A DNA stretch of 64,000 nt, taken from contig OZ038517.1 in NCBI GenBank assembly GCA_964036315.1, positions 17,007,213 through 17,071,212 on the forward strand, given 5' to 3'. The stretch is from Acanthosepion esculentum. Its lineage: Eukaryota; Mollusca; Cephalopoda; Sepiida; Sepiidae. The position numbers and the translations under genes are program-made. This document shows positions 32,966 to 42,964 of the stretch, piece by piece. Each line of letters starts with the position of its first letter. The stretch's first letter is position 1. The notes below the pieces were generated by a model that had not been told where the DNA came from, made no database searches, and saw only the letters and a program-made list of their open reading frames with translations.

Positions 32966-35180
32966 GCCAAATCTGGCTGAAAATGGAGTACTGCTGACGG
33001 ATATAAGCAGGATCTGACCAGTCTTCACTTTCCAGTCTCCATAGTTCAAAAGCCTTTCTGCTATGTTCTGCATTTAAAAGAGCCAGATCAGGCCGAAAAT
33101 GGAGTACTGCTGCCATGTGTGGGCAGGAGCTGGCCAGTCTTCACTTTCCAGTCTCAATAGAGCCCAAAAGTGTCTCCGCTATCCTCTGCCTTTACAAGAA
33201 CCAGATCAGGCAGAAAATGAATACTGCTGTCATATATGAGCAGGAGCTGGCGTGTGTTCACTTTCCAGTATCGATAGAGACCCAAAGCGTCTCTGCTATT
33301 CTTTTCCTTTACAAGAGCCAGATCAGGCCGAAAATGGAGTACTGCTGCCATGTGTGGGCAGGAGCTGTCCAGTCTTCACTTTCCAGTCTCAATAGAGCCC
33401 AAAAGTGTCTCCGCTATCCTCTGCCTTTACAAGAACCAGATCAGGCAGAAAATGAATACTGCTGTCATATATGAGCAGGAGCTGGCGTGTGTTCACTTTC
33501 CAGTATCGATAGAGACCCAAAGCGTCTCTGCTATTCTTTTCCTTTACAAGAGCCAGATCAGGCCGAAAATGGAGTACTGCTGCCATGTGTGGGCAGGAGC
33601 TGTCCAGTCTTCACTTTCCAGTCTCAATAGAGCCCAAAAGTGTCTCCGCTATCCTCTGCCTTTACAAGAACCAGATCAGGCAGAAAATGAATACTGCTGT
33701 CATATATGAGCAGGAGCTGGCGTGTGTTCACTTTCCAGTATCGATAGAGACCCAAAGCGTCTCTGCTATTCTTTTCCTTTACAAGAGCCAGATCAGGCCG
33801 AAAATGGAGTACTGCTGCCATGTGTGGGCAGGAGCTGTCCAGTCTTCACTTTCCAGTCTCAATAGAGCCCAAAAGTGTCTCCGCTATCCTCTGCCTTTAC
33901 AAGAACCAGATCAGGCAGAAAATGAATACTGCTGTCATATATGAGCAGGAGCTGGCGTGTGTTCACTTTCCAGTATCGATAGAGACCCAAAGCGTCTCTG
34001 CTATTCTTTTCCTTTACAAGAGCCAGATCAGGCCGAAAATGGAGTACTGCTGCCATGTGTGGGCAGGAGCTGTCCAGTCTTCACTTTCCAGTCTCAATAG
34101 AGCCCAAAAGTGTCTCCGCTATCCTCTGCCTTTACAAGAACCAGATCAGGCAGAAAATGAATACTGCTGTCATATATGAGCAGGAGCTGGCGTGTGTTCA
34201 CTTTCCAGTATCGATAGAGACCCAAAGCGTCTCTGCTATTCTTTTCCTTTACAAGAGCCAGATCAGGCCGAAAATGGAGTACTGCTGCCATGTGTGGGCA
34301 GGAGCTGGCCAGTCTTCACTTTCCAGTCTCGATAGAGCCCAAAAGTGTCTCCGCTATCCTCTGCCTTTACAAGAACCAGATCAGGCAGAAAATGAATACT
34401 GCTGTCATATATGAGCAGGAGCTGGCGTGTGTTCACTTTCCAGTATCGATAGAGACCCAAAGCGTCTCTGCTATTCTTTTCCTTTACAAGAGCCAGATCA
34501 GGCCGAAAATGGAGTACTGCTGCCATGTGTGGGCAGGAGCTGGCCAGTCTTCACTTTCCAGTCTCAATAGAGCCCAAAAGTGTCTCCGCTATCCTCTGCC
34601 TTTACAAGAACCAGATCAGGCAGAAAATGAATACTGCTGTCATATATGAGCAGGAGCTGGCGTGTGTTCACTTTCCAGTATCGATAGAGACCCAAAGCGT
34701 CTCTGCTATTCTTTTCCTTTACAAGAGCCAGATCAGGCCGAAAATGGAGTACTGCTGCCATGTGTGGGCAGGAGCTGGCCAGTCTTCACTTTCCAGTCTC
34801 GATAGAGCCCAAAAGTGTCTCCGCTATCCTCTGCCTTTACAAGAACCAGATCAGGCAGAAAATGAATACTGCTGTCATATATGAGCAGGAGCTGGCGTGT
34901 GTTCACTTTCCAGTATCGATAGAGACCCAAAGCGTCTCTGCTATTCTTTTCCTTTACAAGAGCCAGATCAGGCCGAAAATGGAGTACTGCTGCCATGTGT
35001 GGGCAGGAGCTGGCCAGTCTTCACTTTCCAGTCTCGATAGTCCAAAAGTCTTTCTGCTATATTCTGCATTTAAAAGAGCCAGATCAGGCCGAAAATGGAG
35101 TACTGCTGCCATACAGAAGCAGGAGCTGCCCAGTCTTCACTTTGCAGTCTTGGTAATATCCGAAAGAATCTATTTGACAT
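32966..35180 (+). repeat. LINE-derived satellite: eight 235-bp dimers with monomeric ends
   Basis: Dimers start at 33082 and every 235 bp to 34727, ending at 34961, without length change. Each dimer is a 118-bp and a 117-bp half that resemble each other less than equivalent halves do between dimers. Single 116-bp monomers lie at 32966, 34962 and 35078. In one frame each half encodes LYKSQIRPKMEYCCHVWAGA, SLSSLDRAQKC or a variant. This matches the LINE RT segment YKSTIRPCMEYCCHLWSGAP at 6492-7112. Since 235 is not divisible by three, the frame rotates and 119-codon frames recur; none is a gene. Confidence 0.9.
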
Positions 35181-35203
35181 ACGAGTACCCACTATAGTAA
35201 TGT

Positions 35204-35204
<1 letters not shown>

Positions 35205-35270
<66 letters not shown>
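35205..35270. repeat. (TA)n microsatellite
   Basis: TA alternation closing the LINE-derived satellite. Confidence 0.9.
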
Positions 35271-35272
<2 letters not shown>

Positions 35273-35899
35273 CACTTCCGCAAAAAGCGCAAAAGTTATG
35301 GTTTAAAATAAATTTAAAAAAATGAAAAATCTTTCTTGAAGCTTTTATTTTATGTTTAATTGGCTGCATTTCAAAAACTAATTTAAATTGTCAGGGAGAT
35401 TTGTTTTTATACAGCACTGATTTGCACCCTTTTTTTACTCTTCATTCATCGCAAGGTAAAACTTTTTTATTAAAAAAAATCGTACAAAAGTTAAATATAT
35501 TTTCTGAAATCTATTTGAGGAATAATTTTTTGATTTCAACGAACATTCGTTGCCACTTTTGGTAATATCAACAAATACTGGTTGCCACTTTCGTAATGCT
35601 CGTTGTAGTAGAGACTTTGCAATCGCAGATACAACTATAGTAACGCTGTTGAACAATACTGGTGTCAGACGCCTTCGAATAACACTCGCACTAATAGTAC
35701 TTGTTCTATAAAACTCGCTCGAAAAGTAACCACCGTATAGCGATCCGAATAGAGTAATAGCATAGCTAATAGAGTAGAGAAAAAATAGAAAACTCTTCAT
35801 AAAAACGCCCAAGATGGAAAAGTGTTCTATTTCCTCAATAAAGACAATGACAATGGCCGCAACCAGAACAACACCGATAATACGAATAATATTAATAAA
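35271..35899. other. Unassigned sequence with one weak minus-strand frame
   Basis: A 125-codon frame on the minus strand (35812-35435) begins MGVFMKSFLFFLYSISYAIT, which would be a hydrophobic N-terminus, but nothing further is recognisable and the local AT content could produce it by chance. GTTGCCACTTTYGTAA-like words occur twice (about 35547 and 35581), hinting at a small internal repeat. I do not call a gene here. Confidence 0.3.
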
Positions 35900-37200
35900 T
35901 TTGGATTTACACCAATGAAATACCCATCACAACAAAACGACATCATTTCTTTTTGAAAATGATTTAATAAACATAATTAATAATTTGGAAATAAGAAGAT
36001 TCAACAATAATTTCCGAAATTCTTGAAAAAGATCTAAAAAGATAAACAAGCAAAAAAAAACGCAGATAAATCCAGGATAATCTATAAAATGCGAACCAAC
36101 AATTACAAAAGAAAATAGTTGAACAAAAAGTCTCTAATTTTTACAAAACCACTAATAACGAAACAGAGAGTGATATAAAGAAAGAAGTTAAAAACATAAG
36201 CAGAAAAGTAAAATTAGACAATAGGATAAAACAATTAGCAAAAGTAGAACCACTAATTAAATTAAAAGACCAAAAGGACTATTTCATAACTAAACCAACA
36301 GGCTGATTACCAAACCCCACAAAAATCAATATTGGGTCAATAAGCAAACAAATAATAGAAAAAATAAATTCAAAACTAAGAAGAATACTAGACTTAAACC
36401 AGTGAAAAAAATACAAAAGCAACAATCAATTGCTTTAATAAAATTAATAATAAAGAAAACTGCCCCTTCACGCAACTAGACATAAAAGACCCCTACCCAT
36501 CTATTAATGAGAAGTCACAAAACAATGCACTAAACTTAGCAAAACCATACATGACTATCCCCAATGAAAATCAAAATATAATTAAACGCTTCTGAAAATC
36601 AATTTCATGCCTCAATAAAAAAAATATGGACAAAAAATGAAAATAGTAATAATTATAATAATAATAACTATGACGTAAAAATGGGTATCTATGATAGTGC
36701 TTTATACAAATTCATATGCATGCAAATAATCAATAAATTAATATATATTATTAGCAGAAAAGATATAGGTCTAAACAGGGACGGCGGTCTATAACTTCTA
36801 AGAAACTGCGACTGCAGTATTACAGAAAAAAAGTAATAAAAACCTTCAAAACCATAGGATTTACAATAGATATAAAATCAAATAAAAAAATTGTAGATTT
36901 TTTTAGGTATAACCTTCAACCTAAACAGCAGAACCTACAAACCGTACAGGAAACCAAACAACAACCCAATATACATTAACAAAAATCCAACAACACCCTA
37001 ACGTATGGAAACAAATACCCATATCTATGAATAAAAGAATTTCAACAAATTCTAGTCGCCTAAGATTTTTCAATGAAAATAAAAAAAAACATATGAATCA
37101 ACCCGAAAAATCAGCGGATAATCGAACCAACTGGGATAAAAAGGAAAATAATTAAAACAAAAGCAACAGTAAAAGAACTACAATTTGGTTTACCTGACCC
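35900..37200 (+). pseudogene. Penelope-like reverse transcriptase remnant, plus strand
   Basis: Scattered but ordered motifs: KPTG-stop-LPNPTKINIGSIS, ILDLNQ-TGA-KKYKSN, CPFTQLDIKDPYPSINEKSQ, YDVKMGIYDSALYKFICMQI, RKDIGLNRDGGL, KTFKTIGFTIDIKSNKKIVDFF, LNSRTYKPYRKPNNNPIYI and WKQIPISMNKRISTNSS. I recognise the order D-x-K-x-x-YPSI / G-x-YD-x-A / GL.RDGGL / Y.PYRKPN / KQIP from an invertebrate RT family whose C-terminus matches the relic at 5146-5480. Frameshifts and stops are numerous, and at least one TGA sits at an expected Trp. The plus strand is strikingly A-rich and G-poor. Confidence 0.6.
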
Positions 37201-37377
37201 CCTACACTAAAAAATGGTTAAAATATTCTTCAACTGTTTTATGTATATAGCTTCAAGAATTTTTAGTTTTTGTTTATGGTTTTCATGTTTTCAGTATAGT
37301 AGTGTTTTCAACAAGGATTTTCCTGAATTGTGTATGTGGCCAGGCATGTTGTTTTAAATGCCTAAATATATATTAAG
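37201..37377. other. Spacer with no recognised feature
   Basis: T-rich short stretch before the tRNA-like repeat array. Confidence 0.35.
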
Positions 37378-37505
37378 ACATTTTTTATGTTTATACACTC
37401 TTTTTATAGATACAAAATATTTAAGTAAATGCTCTGTTTATAATAAACAGTATTAACAACATTTACTGTCCTGAATGTCCGAGAAATTTTCATAGAAAGT
37501 ATTCG

Positions 37506-37587
37506 TCCTTCATCAAGAATTGAACCTGTATCCTATACAGAACCGTCATATAGGCTGACGTGCCTTAACCGATTGAGCCACAGAGGA
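37506..37587 (-). tRNA. tRNA-like sequence in repeat unit (class II fold)
   Basis: The minus strand has the A box TGGCTCAATCGGTTAAGGC, anticodon stem CGTCA with TGACG, the 14-base variable arm and B box GGTTCAATTCT. The acceptor and T stems carry mismatches (TCCTTCATCAAG on the plus strand), so this copy is more decayed than 13630-13711. Probably non-functional. Confidence 0.5.
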
Positions 37588-37865
37588 TCGTTCGGTAAGC
37601 AAGGTCGAATTTACTGCATTTAAACTACAACCTTCCATGATTCTCTCACGTACATTCATATCTACTCAAAGCGTATCCAAATGTAAACAAATGACATCAC
37701 ACATTATGAAATGGACAAAGTCCGACAATTATTTAAAGACATTTTTATGTTTAACATTCTTTTTTATAGATACAAATATTTAAGTAAATGCTCTGTTTAT
37801 AATAAACAGTATTAAACAACATTTACCGGTCTGAATGTCCGAAACATTTTCATAGAAAATTTTTG

Positions 37866-37947
37866 TCCTCCGACAGGAATTGAACCTGTATCCTATACGG
37901 AACCGTCATATAGCCTGACGTGCCTTAACCGATTGAGCCAAAGAGAA
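37866..37947 (-). tRNA. tRNA-like sequence in repeat unit (class II fold)
   Basis: On the minus strand: A box TGGCTCAATCGGTTAAGGC, anticodon stem CGTCA/TGACG with loop GGCTATA, variable arm GTTCCGTATAGGAT, T arm ACAGG-TTCAATT-CCTGT, and 3' acceptor strand CGGAGGA against TTCTCTT (imperfect). It lies in the second 360-bp unit of the array. Confidence 0.5.
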
Positions 37948-38190
37948 TCGTTCGGTTAGCAGGGTCGAATTTACTGCTTTTAAACTACAATCTTCCATAA
38001 ATCTCTCACGTACATTCATACCTGCTCAATGCGTATCCAAATGTAAGCAAATGACGTCACACATTATGAAATGGACAAAGTCCAACAATTAATTTAAGAC
38101 ATTTTATGTTTATACATTCTTTTTATAGATACAAATATTTAAGTAAATGCTCTGTTTTATAATAAACAGTATTAACAACATTTAACGGAA

Positions 38191-38562
38191 TTTGAATTGT
38201 TAATTCTTGAATTAATATAATGTTTATCATTTAAGCATTAATATCAATTTATTTTGTAATAAACGAAATACAACTTCCCTAGCACGAAATAAAATAGAAC
38301 TCCCCCAAAATTAAAATCGGTGCTATGTCGGGAAGTGTTCTAACTCACCCCAAAAACATCAACTGTCGAAAGAAAAGAAGAAAAAGGGAAAAAAAGAGGA
38401 AAAGCTCAAGAACAAATGATCAGGACACCCTACTCGGGCGCGAACGTACATCTGCAGATGGTGCATGGCTGCACGCGCACAGCCGCACAGAAAAAAAATC
38501 TTACATCAATGTTAAATGTATATAAAAAGAAAAAATTGATAAAAATATAAGCAGATAATTGC
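38191..38562. other. No recognised gene
   Basis: A 66-codon plus frame at 38325-38525 is Lys/Arg-rich because of an A/G-rich stretch and has no recognisable features. No other signal is seen. Confidence 0.35.
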
Positions 38563-38640
38563 TGATACCCACTTAAGAATTGTCGGACGAAACTCTAGAG
38601 TCGGGATGCAGAATGTAATAACAAACTTTTAATCACATTA
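38563..38640 (+). ncRNA. Second hammerhead-like family, copy 2
   Basis: GAAA at 38589-38592 starts a perfect ACTC-TA-GAGT stem III (38592-38601) with C17 at 38602, followed by GGGATGC. The 5' core strand is CTTAAGA instead of CTGANGA, so a required G is changed, and stem II is weak. The sequence is clearly related to 11640-11770 (GCTGATA upstream, ACATTAATACT downstream). Likely a catalytically dead relative. Confidence 0.4.
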
Positions 38641-38654
38641 ATACTATATATATA

Positions 38655-39340
38655 TCTATATAATAAATGCGAATGTCAGTGTGTCTCTGTGTCATACTTT
38701 ATAAATTAAAGGGACACAACTCTCTAACTTTCAATAGCTCATTTTACAGAGTTTGGGATTCCCAAGTGTTCATCACTGCGATTGTTTTCGGCGATTTTTT
38801 ACGTAATTTTTTGCAAAAAATTTTTTTGGTACGATAATTTTTATAACTTGGAAATAACTTTGGGAATAACCGAAATTAATTGCGAAGACCAACAAAAGTC
38901 AACCGTGAGAAAAAAAAATTGTTTGTACGGAAAGTAAGGACCTACGCACATCAAAATTTATTTAAATGAAGTAGCGGCTGAAGAACTGAAATTGAACTTT
39001 TAAAAGGTAATATTAAATATTAATGCAATACTTAAATGTAGCGTTCAATTTTGAGTTCTTTAGTTTATTGTTGCCTATCGTATACAGCGGAAGTATGCCT
39101 CGCAAAAAGAAATCTTTGCCAACAGAAGACCAGATTGCAATCAAAAGAGCCAAGGCTGCAGCGAGGAAAAGAAAGTCCTGTGTAAAATGAGAACCCAGAT
39201 AAAACGGCAATCAAGAAAGATTCCAATGTTGAGAATATGCAAGGACTTAGGGGATTTCAAACTCCTGAACAAGCCGAAGGCCTAATCAAAAACCCTCCGT
39301 AGCTGCATGATGGGACGGCTTTAAATCTAATATATATATA
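38655..39340 (+). mobile_element. Helitron-like 5' end with truncated ORF start
   Basis: TCTATATAATAAATGCGAAT followed by GTCAGTGTGTCTCTGTGTCA at 38655 resembles the conserved 5' terminus of Helitrons. An ATG at 39095 opens MPRKKKSLPTEDQIAIKRAK, then AAARKRKSCVK and a stop at 39190, similar in style to the basic N-terminus of Helitron Rep/helicase proteins. The helicase and Rep motifs are absent and (TA)n cuts the element at 39331. A CTRR 3' end with hairpin was not confirmed. Confidence 0.5.
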
Positions 39341-39491
39341 TATATATATATATATTTAGAGACATTTATATTATGTTTAACGTTCTTTTTATAGATACAA
39401 GTATTTAAGCAAATGCTCTGTTTTATAATAAACAGTATTAAATAACATTTACCGGCCTGAATGTCCGAGAAATTTTCATAGAAAATTTTCG

Positions 39492-39572
39492 CTCTCCGAC
39501 AGGAATCGAACCTGTATCCTATACGGAACCATCATTTCGCGTGATGTGCCTTAACCTTTCGGCCACAGATGA
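39492..39572 (-). tRNA. tRNA-Ser(UGA)-like sequence in repeat unit
   Basis: On the minus strand: D arm GCC/GGC in TGGCCGAAAGGTTAAGGC (very like tRNA-Ser), anticodon stem CATCA/TGATG with an NGTGAAA-type loop giving anticodon TGA, variable arm GTTCCGTATAGGAT and T arm ACAGG/CCTGT. In this copy the plus strand shows ATTTCGC, so the loop is GCGAAAT-related and should be checked. The acceptor stem has mismatches. Confidence 0.5.
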
Positions 39573-39849
39573 GCGTCTGGTTAGCAAGGTCGATTTTACT
39601 ATCTTTAAACTTAAATCTTCCATGAATCTCTTCTATTCATATCTGCTCTAGCGTATCAAATGTAAACAAATGACGTCATATATTTTGGAATTGGACATTG
39701 TCCGACAATTTATTTAGAGACATTTATATTATGTTTAACGTTCTTTTTATAGATACAAGTATTTAAGCAAATGCTCTGTTTTATAATAAACAGTATTAAA
39801 TAACATTTACCGGCCTGAATGTCCGAGAAATTTTCATAGAAAATTTTCG

Positions 39850-39930
39850 CTCTCCGACAGGAATCGAACCTGTATCCTATACGGAACCATCATTTCGCGT
39901 GATGTGCCTTAACCTTTCGGCCACAGATGG
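39850..39930 (-). tRNA. tRNA-Ser-like sequence in repeat unit
   Basis: Same layout as the neighbouring copy: TGGCCGAAAGGTTAAGGC A-box region, GGTTCGATTCC B box, 14-base variable arm. The 5' end differs (CAGATGG on the plus strand instead of CAGATGA) because of a small deletion in the flank. Confidence 0.5.
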
Positions 39931-40110
39931 TTAGCAAGGTCGATTTTTCTATCTTTTATATTTTCTATTTTCTATTTTCTAAATAAATTGTCGGACAATG
40001 TCCAATTCTAAAATATATGACGTCATTTGTTTACATTTGATACGCTAGAGCAGATATGAATAGAAGAGATTCATGGAAGATTTAAGTTTAAAGATAGTAA
40101 AATCAGACGC

Positions 40111-40191
40111 TCATCTGTGGCCGAAAGGTTAAGGCACATCACGTGAAATGATGGTTCCGTATAGGATACAGGTTCGATTCCTGTCGGAGAG
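40111..40191 (+). tRNA. tRNA-Ser(UGA)-like sequence in repeat unit, plus strand
   Basis: The best-folding Ser-like copy: TG + GCC/GGC D arm, anticodon stem CATCA/TGATG with loop CGTGAAA (anticodon TGA at 40143-40145), variable arm GTTCCGTATAGGAT, T arm ACAGG-TTCGATT-CCTGT. The loop matches tRNA-Ser(UGA) except that position 33 is G. Acceptor TCATCTG/CGGAGAG has two mismatches and G-U pairs. Pol III boxes are intact, so transcription is possible; function as a tRNA is unlikely. Confidence 0.5.
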
Positions 40192-40357
40192 CGAAAATTT
40201 TCTATGAAAATTTCTCGGACATTCAGGCCGGTAAATGTTATTTAATACTGTTTATTATAAAACAGAGCATTTGCTTAAATACTTGTATCTATAAAAAGAA
40301 CGTTAAACATAATATAAATGTCTCTAAATAAATTGTCGGACAATGTCCAATTCTAAA

Positions 40358-40369
<12 letters not shown>

Positions 40370-40401
<32 letters not shown>

Positions 40402-40525
40402 TTGTGGACTCGTATTCGTATTCCATCTATGAGAGTGAAGCAGATCAGTTCCTAGGAACCGATATATATATATCGGTTCCTAGGCTCTTTCGGTTCAGGC
40501 TCTTTAGGCTCTTTAGGTTCATAGT

Positions 40526-40545
<20 letters not shown>
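40370..40545. repeat. (TA)n(TG)n and a small TA-centred palindrome
   Basis: (TA)n(TG)n at 40359-40402. At about 40451-40485 CCTAGGAACCGATATATATA and its inverse form a palindrome, followed by three GGCTCTTTMGGTTC-like repeats and more (TA)n to 40553. Confidence 0.75.
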
Positions 40546-40547
<2 letters not shown>

Positions 40548-40557
<10 letters not shown>

Positions 40558-40677
40558 CATGTCTCATTAAATAATATAGATAAGCGTTGTCTATATATTC
40601 TATGCAGACTATATGAAAAAAACTTGCATAGAATATATAGACAACGCTTATCTATATTATTTAATGAGACATGTATT
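40548..40677. repeat. Near-perfect foldback of the 'FNETC' hairpin family
   Basis: Left arm ATTAATACATGTCTCATTAA, then ATAAGCGTTGTCTATATATT and CTATGCA, is repeated exactly inverted on the right, with a spacer of about 18 bases (GACTATATGAAAAAAACT). Arms are about 56 bp. Right of it, AAAAAATGCTGCCTAAATAC is the family terminus also seen at 3490 and 14070. Confidence 0.8.
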
Positions 40678-40726
40678 AATGAAAAAATGCTGCCTAAATA
40701 CACACAATATATATATATATATATAT

Positions 40727-41425
40727 AATATCTGGATAAAATGAATGAAACAAAATTGGGTGTTTTTTTTATGAAAGTATTTATTTCTGTGTTTTTGTAT
40801 ATATTTATTTATTTAATATTTCTAAATCAGTATAAATATTTCAATAGTTAAAATATTTCTTAAAAAAATTTCTTTAGATATGGTAAAAAATCCTTTTTAA
40901 ACAATAACCAAAACACCAGATGTCCGTTAAAGAATCAAACACAATCGCGTTCCACACCACGTGTCGTCCAAGTCTAAAAACAAACACACAAACACACATA
41001 CGAAGAAGAAAAAAGAAAACTACTAAATTCTAAAATTAGACACATATAAACTAGGGGTAAACAAACACATGGATATTTTAAATCTACATAAATATTTTAA
41101 CAGTTAAAAATATTTTAAGAAATATTTCTTGAGTTATGGTCAAAAAACCTTTTAAACAACATTTAAGACACTATCATCAGTCTTCCGCCAAAAATTCAAA
41201 CAAAGTTGCATTGCACATCACGTGACATGCGCACGCTTCACGACAAACGCTGTAAACAAACGCTGTAAACAAACACACAAACACAGTATCTCATTTGATT
41301 TCTGAGGAAAGACCTAGGTGGTCTGAAATATTAAATAAATAAATATATACAAAAACACAGAAATAAATACTTTCATAAAAAAAACACCCAATTTTGTTTC
41401 ATTCATTTTATCCAGATATTATATA
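40727..41425. mobile_element. ~700-bp MITE with ~95-bp inverted termini
   Basis: The left end from 40727 (AATATCTGGATAAAATGAAT, AAATTGGGTGTTTTTTTTAT, GTATTTATTTCTGTGTTTTT) is mirrored at 41325-41425 almost perfectly. The interior has two direct, diverged copies of a ~180-bp core, one with CCACACCACGTGTCGTCC (about 40950) and one with GCACATCACGTGACATGC (about 41210). The 12955-13308 element shares this core once. The closely matching termini suggest a relatively young insertion. It has no coding capacity. Confidence 0.75.
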
Positions 41426-41428
41426 CAT

Positions 41429-41459
41429 ATCAAGAAAGTATACGTGGCCTATCATTATG

Positions 41460-41545
<86 letters not shown>
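41429..41545. repeat. Dispersed word plus (TA)n microsatellite
   Basis: AAGAAAGTATACGTGGCC at 41432 is the dispersed word also found at 12920 (reverse) and 57343, always next to (TA)n. TA alternation runs 41460-41545. Confidence 0.75.
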
Positions 41546-41550
<5 letters not shown>

Positions 41551-42329
41551 TATGTTCTAATTTGATGCAGTCTGATACAAATAGCAACAGCGATCCAGGA
41601 CTCTGACATCAATTTTCAAATAACAAGAAATATTCCACTGATTGTAATGGGAATTAGGTCCAGTTGGTTCCAACTCGTTCGAACGAGGTTCCAAATCAAT
41701 ACATATCATCCGACCTGTTCATTAAGAAAATAATCAAGAAATAATCAAACTGGTTTTAGTATCCACGAAAAATGACCTTCCGAGGGATTATCAATGCATT
41801 TCGAAACTCCTAAGAAACTACGTGGTTCAGACAACGTTCCCAGTTTAACGGCACACTTAATCGGCTACTGCTTTACTTTCACCATCGATATTTCTAGCCG
41901 TTGATTCTAAAGACGTTAACAATTCAAAATATTGATTGTGGAACGAATGGGCAGTCGTTCTACGTCGTTGTCTATTTCGAAATTTTCAATGATCTTCGAG
42001 TAGAATTGGTCAATAATCAATAAACATTTTTTTGAGAAATTTCTTTTCCTGGCTTGCTTTTTATTTCCAAATACAGGATGCGATGGGTCCATATTATATT
42101 TTTAATGTCACGTTTGCGCCGTATTTGTTTTAGATTTTGTCGTCTGCACAGTATAACAGGGCCAGTCAGACACCGTCCGTGAGGAAAAGAGCACCATGAC
42201 TGAATTCACTCCGCGAGAAATTTGGAAACGGAAATGCTGTACTGTTTAGCATTCACACCGGAAGATCAAATATAAACATATTACTGTCTGGGTGTCAAAC
42301 TGAGGACAGGGCAGAGGATTCGTAAAGAG
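41546..42329. other. No recognised gene
   Basis: About 780 bp of sequence that appears single-copy in the window. I found no convincing open frame, RNA or repeat end. Its right side approaches a mariner relic and could include that element's decayed N-terminal region. Confidence 0.4.
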
Positions 42330-42860
42330 ATCTAATGGTGATTATGAAGGTGTAATCAACAATCATGGCAACGTTATCCCTGCATTCATCGTCCAACAGA
42401 AACTCAGACTCAACATGGAGGCCTACATCAAGTTCCTTGAGGAGGTAGTGCTTCCCTGTGTCAAGATGGAGGCTGCTGGAAGAACCTATGTCTGGCAACA
42501 GGACTATGCACCATGCCACACAAGCAGGGGAACTCAGTCATGACTGTCAGACAATTTCTGCGACCACATCAATCCTTACATATGGCCACCTAACTTCCCA
42601 GACTGCAACCCCCTTGAGAATTGATCAGTTGAAAGAGAGACCAACAAAACTCATTGTAATACAAAAGAGGAACTGAAGGCAAGGTTTATAGCAGTATTCA
42701 CTAAAATAAAAAGGAGAACTCCAAAAGAGTTGCATGAGATTACGAAGTCGGCAGGAGGCCGTGCTTGTAGACAATGACGATTTTATTGAATAAATTTACT
42801 GTTTAACATTTCAAGATATTTTTCTATAATGTTGGTGAATATACCTGTTAAGATGAAATG
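42330..42860 (+). pseudogene. Mariner/maT-like transposase C-terminal relic
   Basis: In the true frame: DYEGVINNHGNVIPAFIVQQ, KLRLNMEAYIKFLEEVVLPC, RTYVWQQDYAPCHTS (second catalytic Asp), LSDNFCDHINPYIWPPNFPD, CNPLEN (third acidic residue about 37 later), then a TGA, ERETNKTHCNTKEELKAR and IAVFTK. In-frame stops occur after RGTQS and after NPLEN. The spacing fits Tc1/mariner groups with a DD37D/E-type triad. 4640-4850 is a minus-strand relative. Inactive. Confidence 0.75.
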
Positions 42861-42964
42861 TCAATGTAAGTTTCAACATTTAGCGAATCTAACCATCAGA
42901 ACCTGTATATAAATTTAATAAAGGTTCTGATAATCTATTTCGTGCAGTTCAAAAGTAAAATTAT
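42861..42964. other. Short spacer
   Basis: Spacer between the mariner relic and the 85-bp satellite; nothing recognised. Confidence 0.35.

Larger units (their letters stand above)
37378..38190 (-). repeat. Tandem ~360-bp units carrying tRNA-like sequences, array 1
   Basis: GACATTTTTTATGTTTATAC-like starts occur at 37378, 37738 and 38098, giving a period of 360 bp. Each unit contains AATGCTCTGTTTATAATAAA, GTCTGAATGTCCGARA, a reverse tRNA-like segment, TCACGTACATTCATA and ATGACRTCACACATTATGAA. There are two full units and a partial third. The same unit in opposite orientation lies at 13389-13800. Confidence 0.8.
39355..40365. repeat. tRNA-Ser-like repeat array: two minus units and one inverted plus unit
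   Basis: GACATTTATATTATGTTTAA starts units at 39360 and 39719 (359-bp period), both with a minus-strand tRNA-like segment. From about 39972 to 40360 the unit occurs in the opposite orientation, bounded at both ends by TTGTCGGACAATGTCCAATT. The second unit lacks nine bases next to its tRNA-like segment (GCAAGGTCG follows CAGATGGTTA directly). The inverted unit and its neighbour can form a long hairpin. Confidence 0.8.

Noticed and set aside
33115..35197. Repeated 119-145-codon plus frames as a multigene family
   Set aside because: They are rotated readings of a 235-bp satellite derived from a LINE RT segment and share no start context or domain as genes.
35435..35812. 125-codon minus frame with a hydrophobic N-terminus as a secreted protein
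   Set aside because: No recognisable domain, AT-rich composition that yields long frames by chance, and no supporting neighbours.
41305..41330. CTGAGGA...AGACC/GGTCT...GAAA in the 700-bp MITE
   Set aside because: Stem II is good, but there is no usable stem III or stem I, and the relative at 13190 has AAAA instead of GAAA. Retained only as a curiosity.
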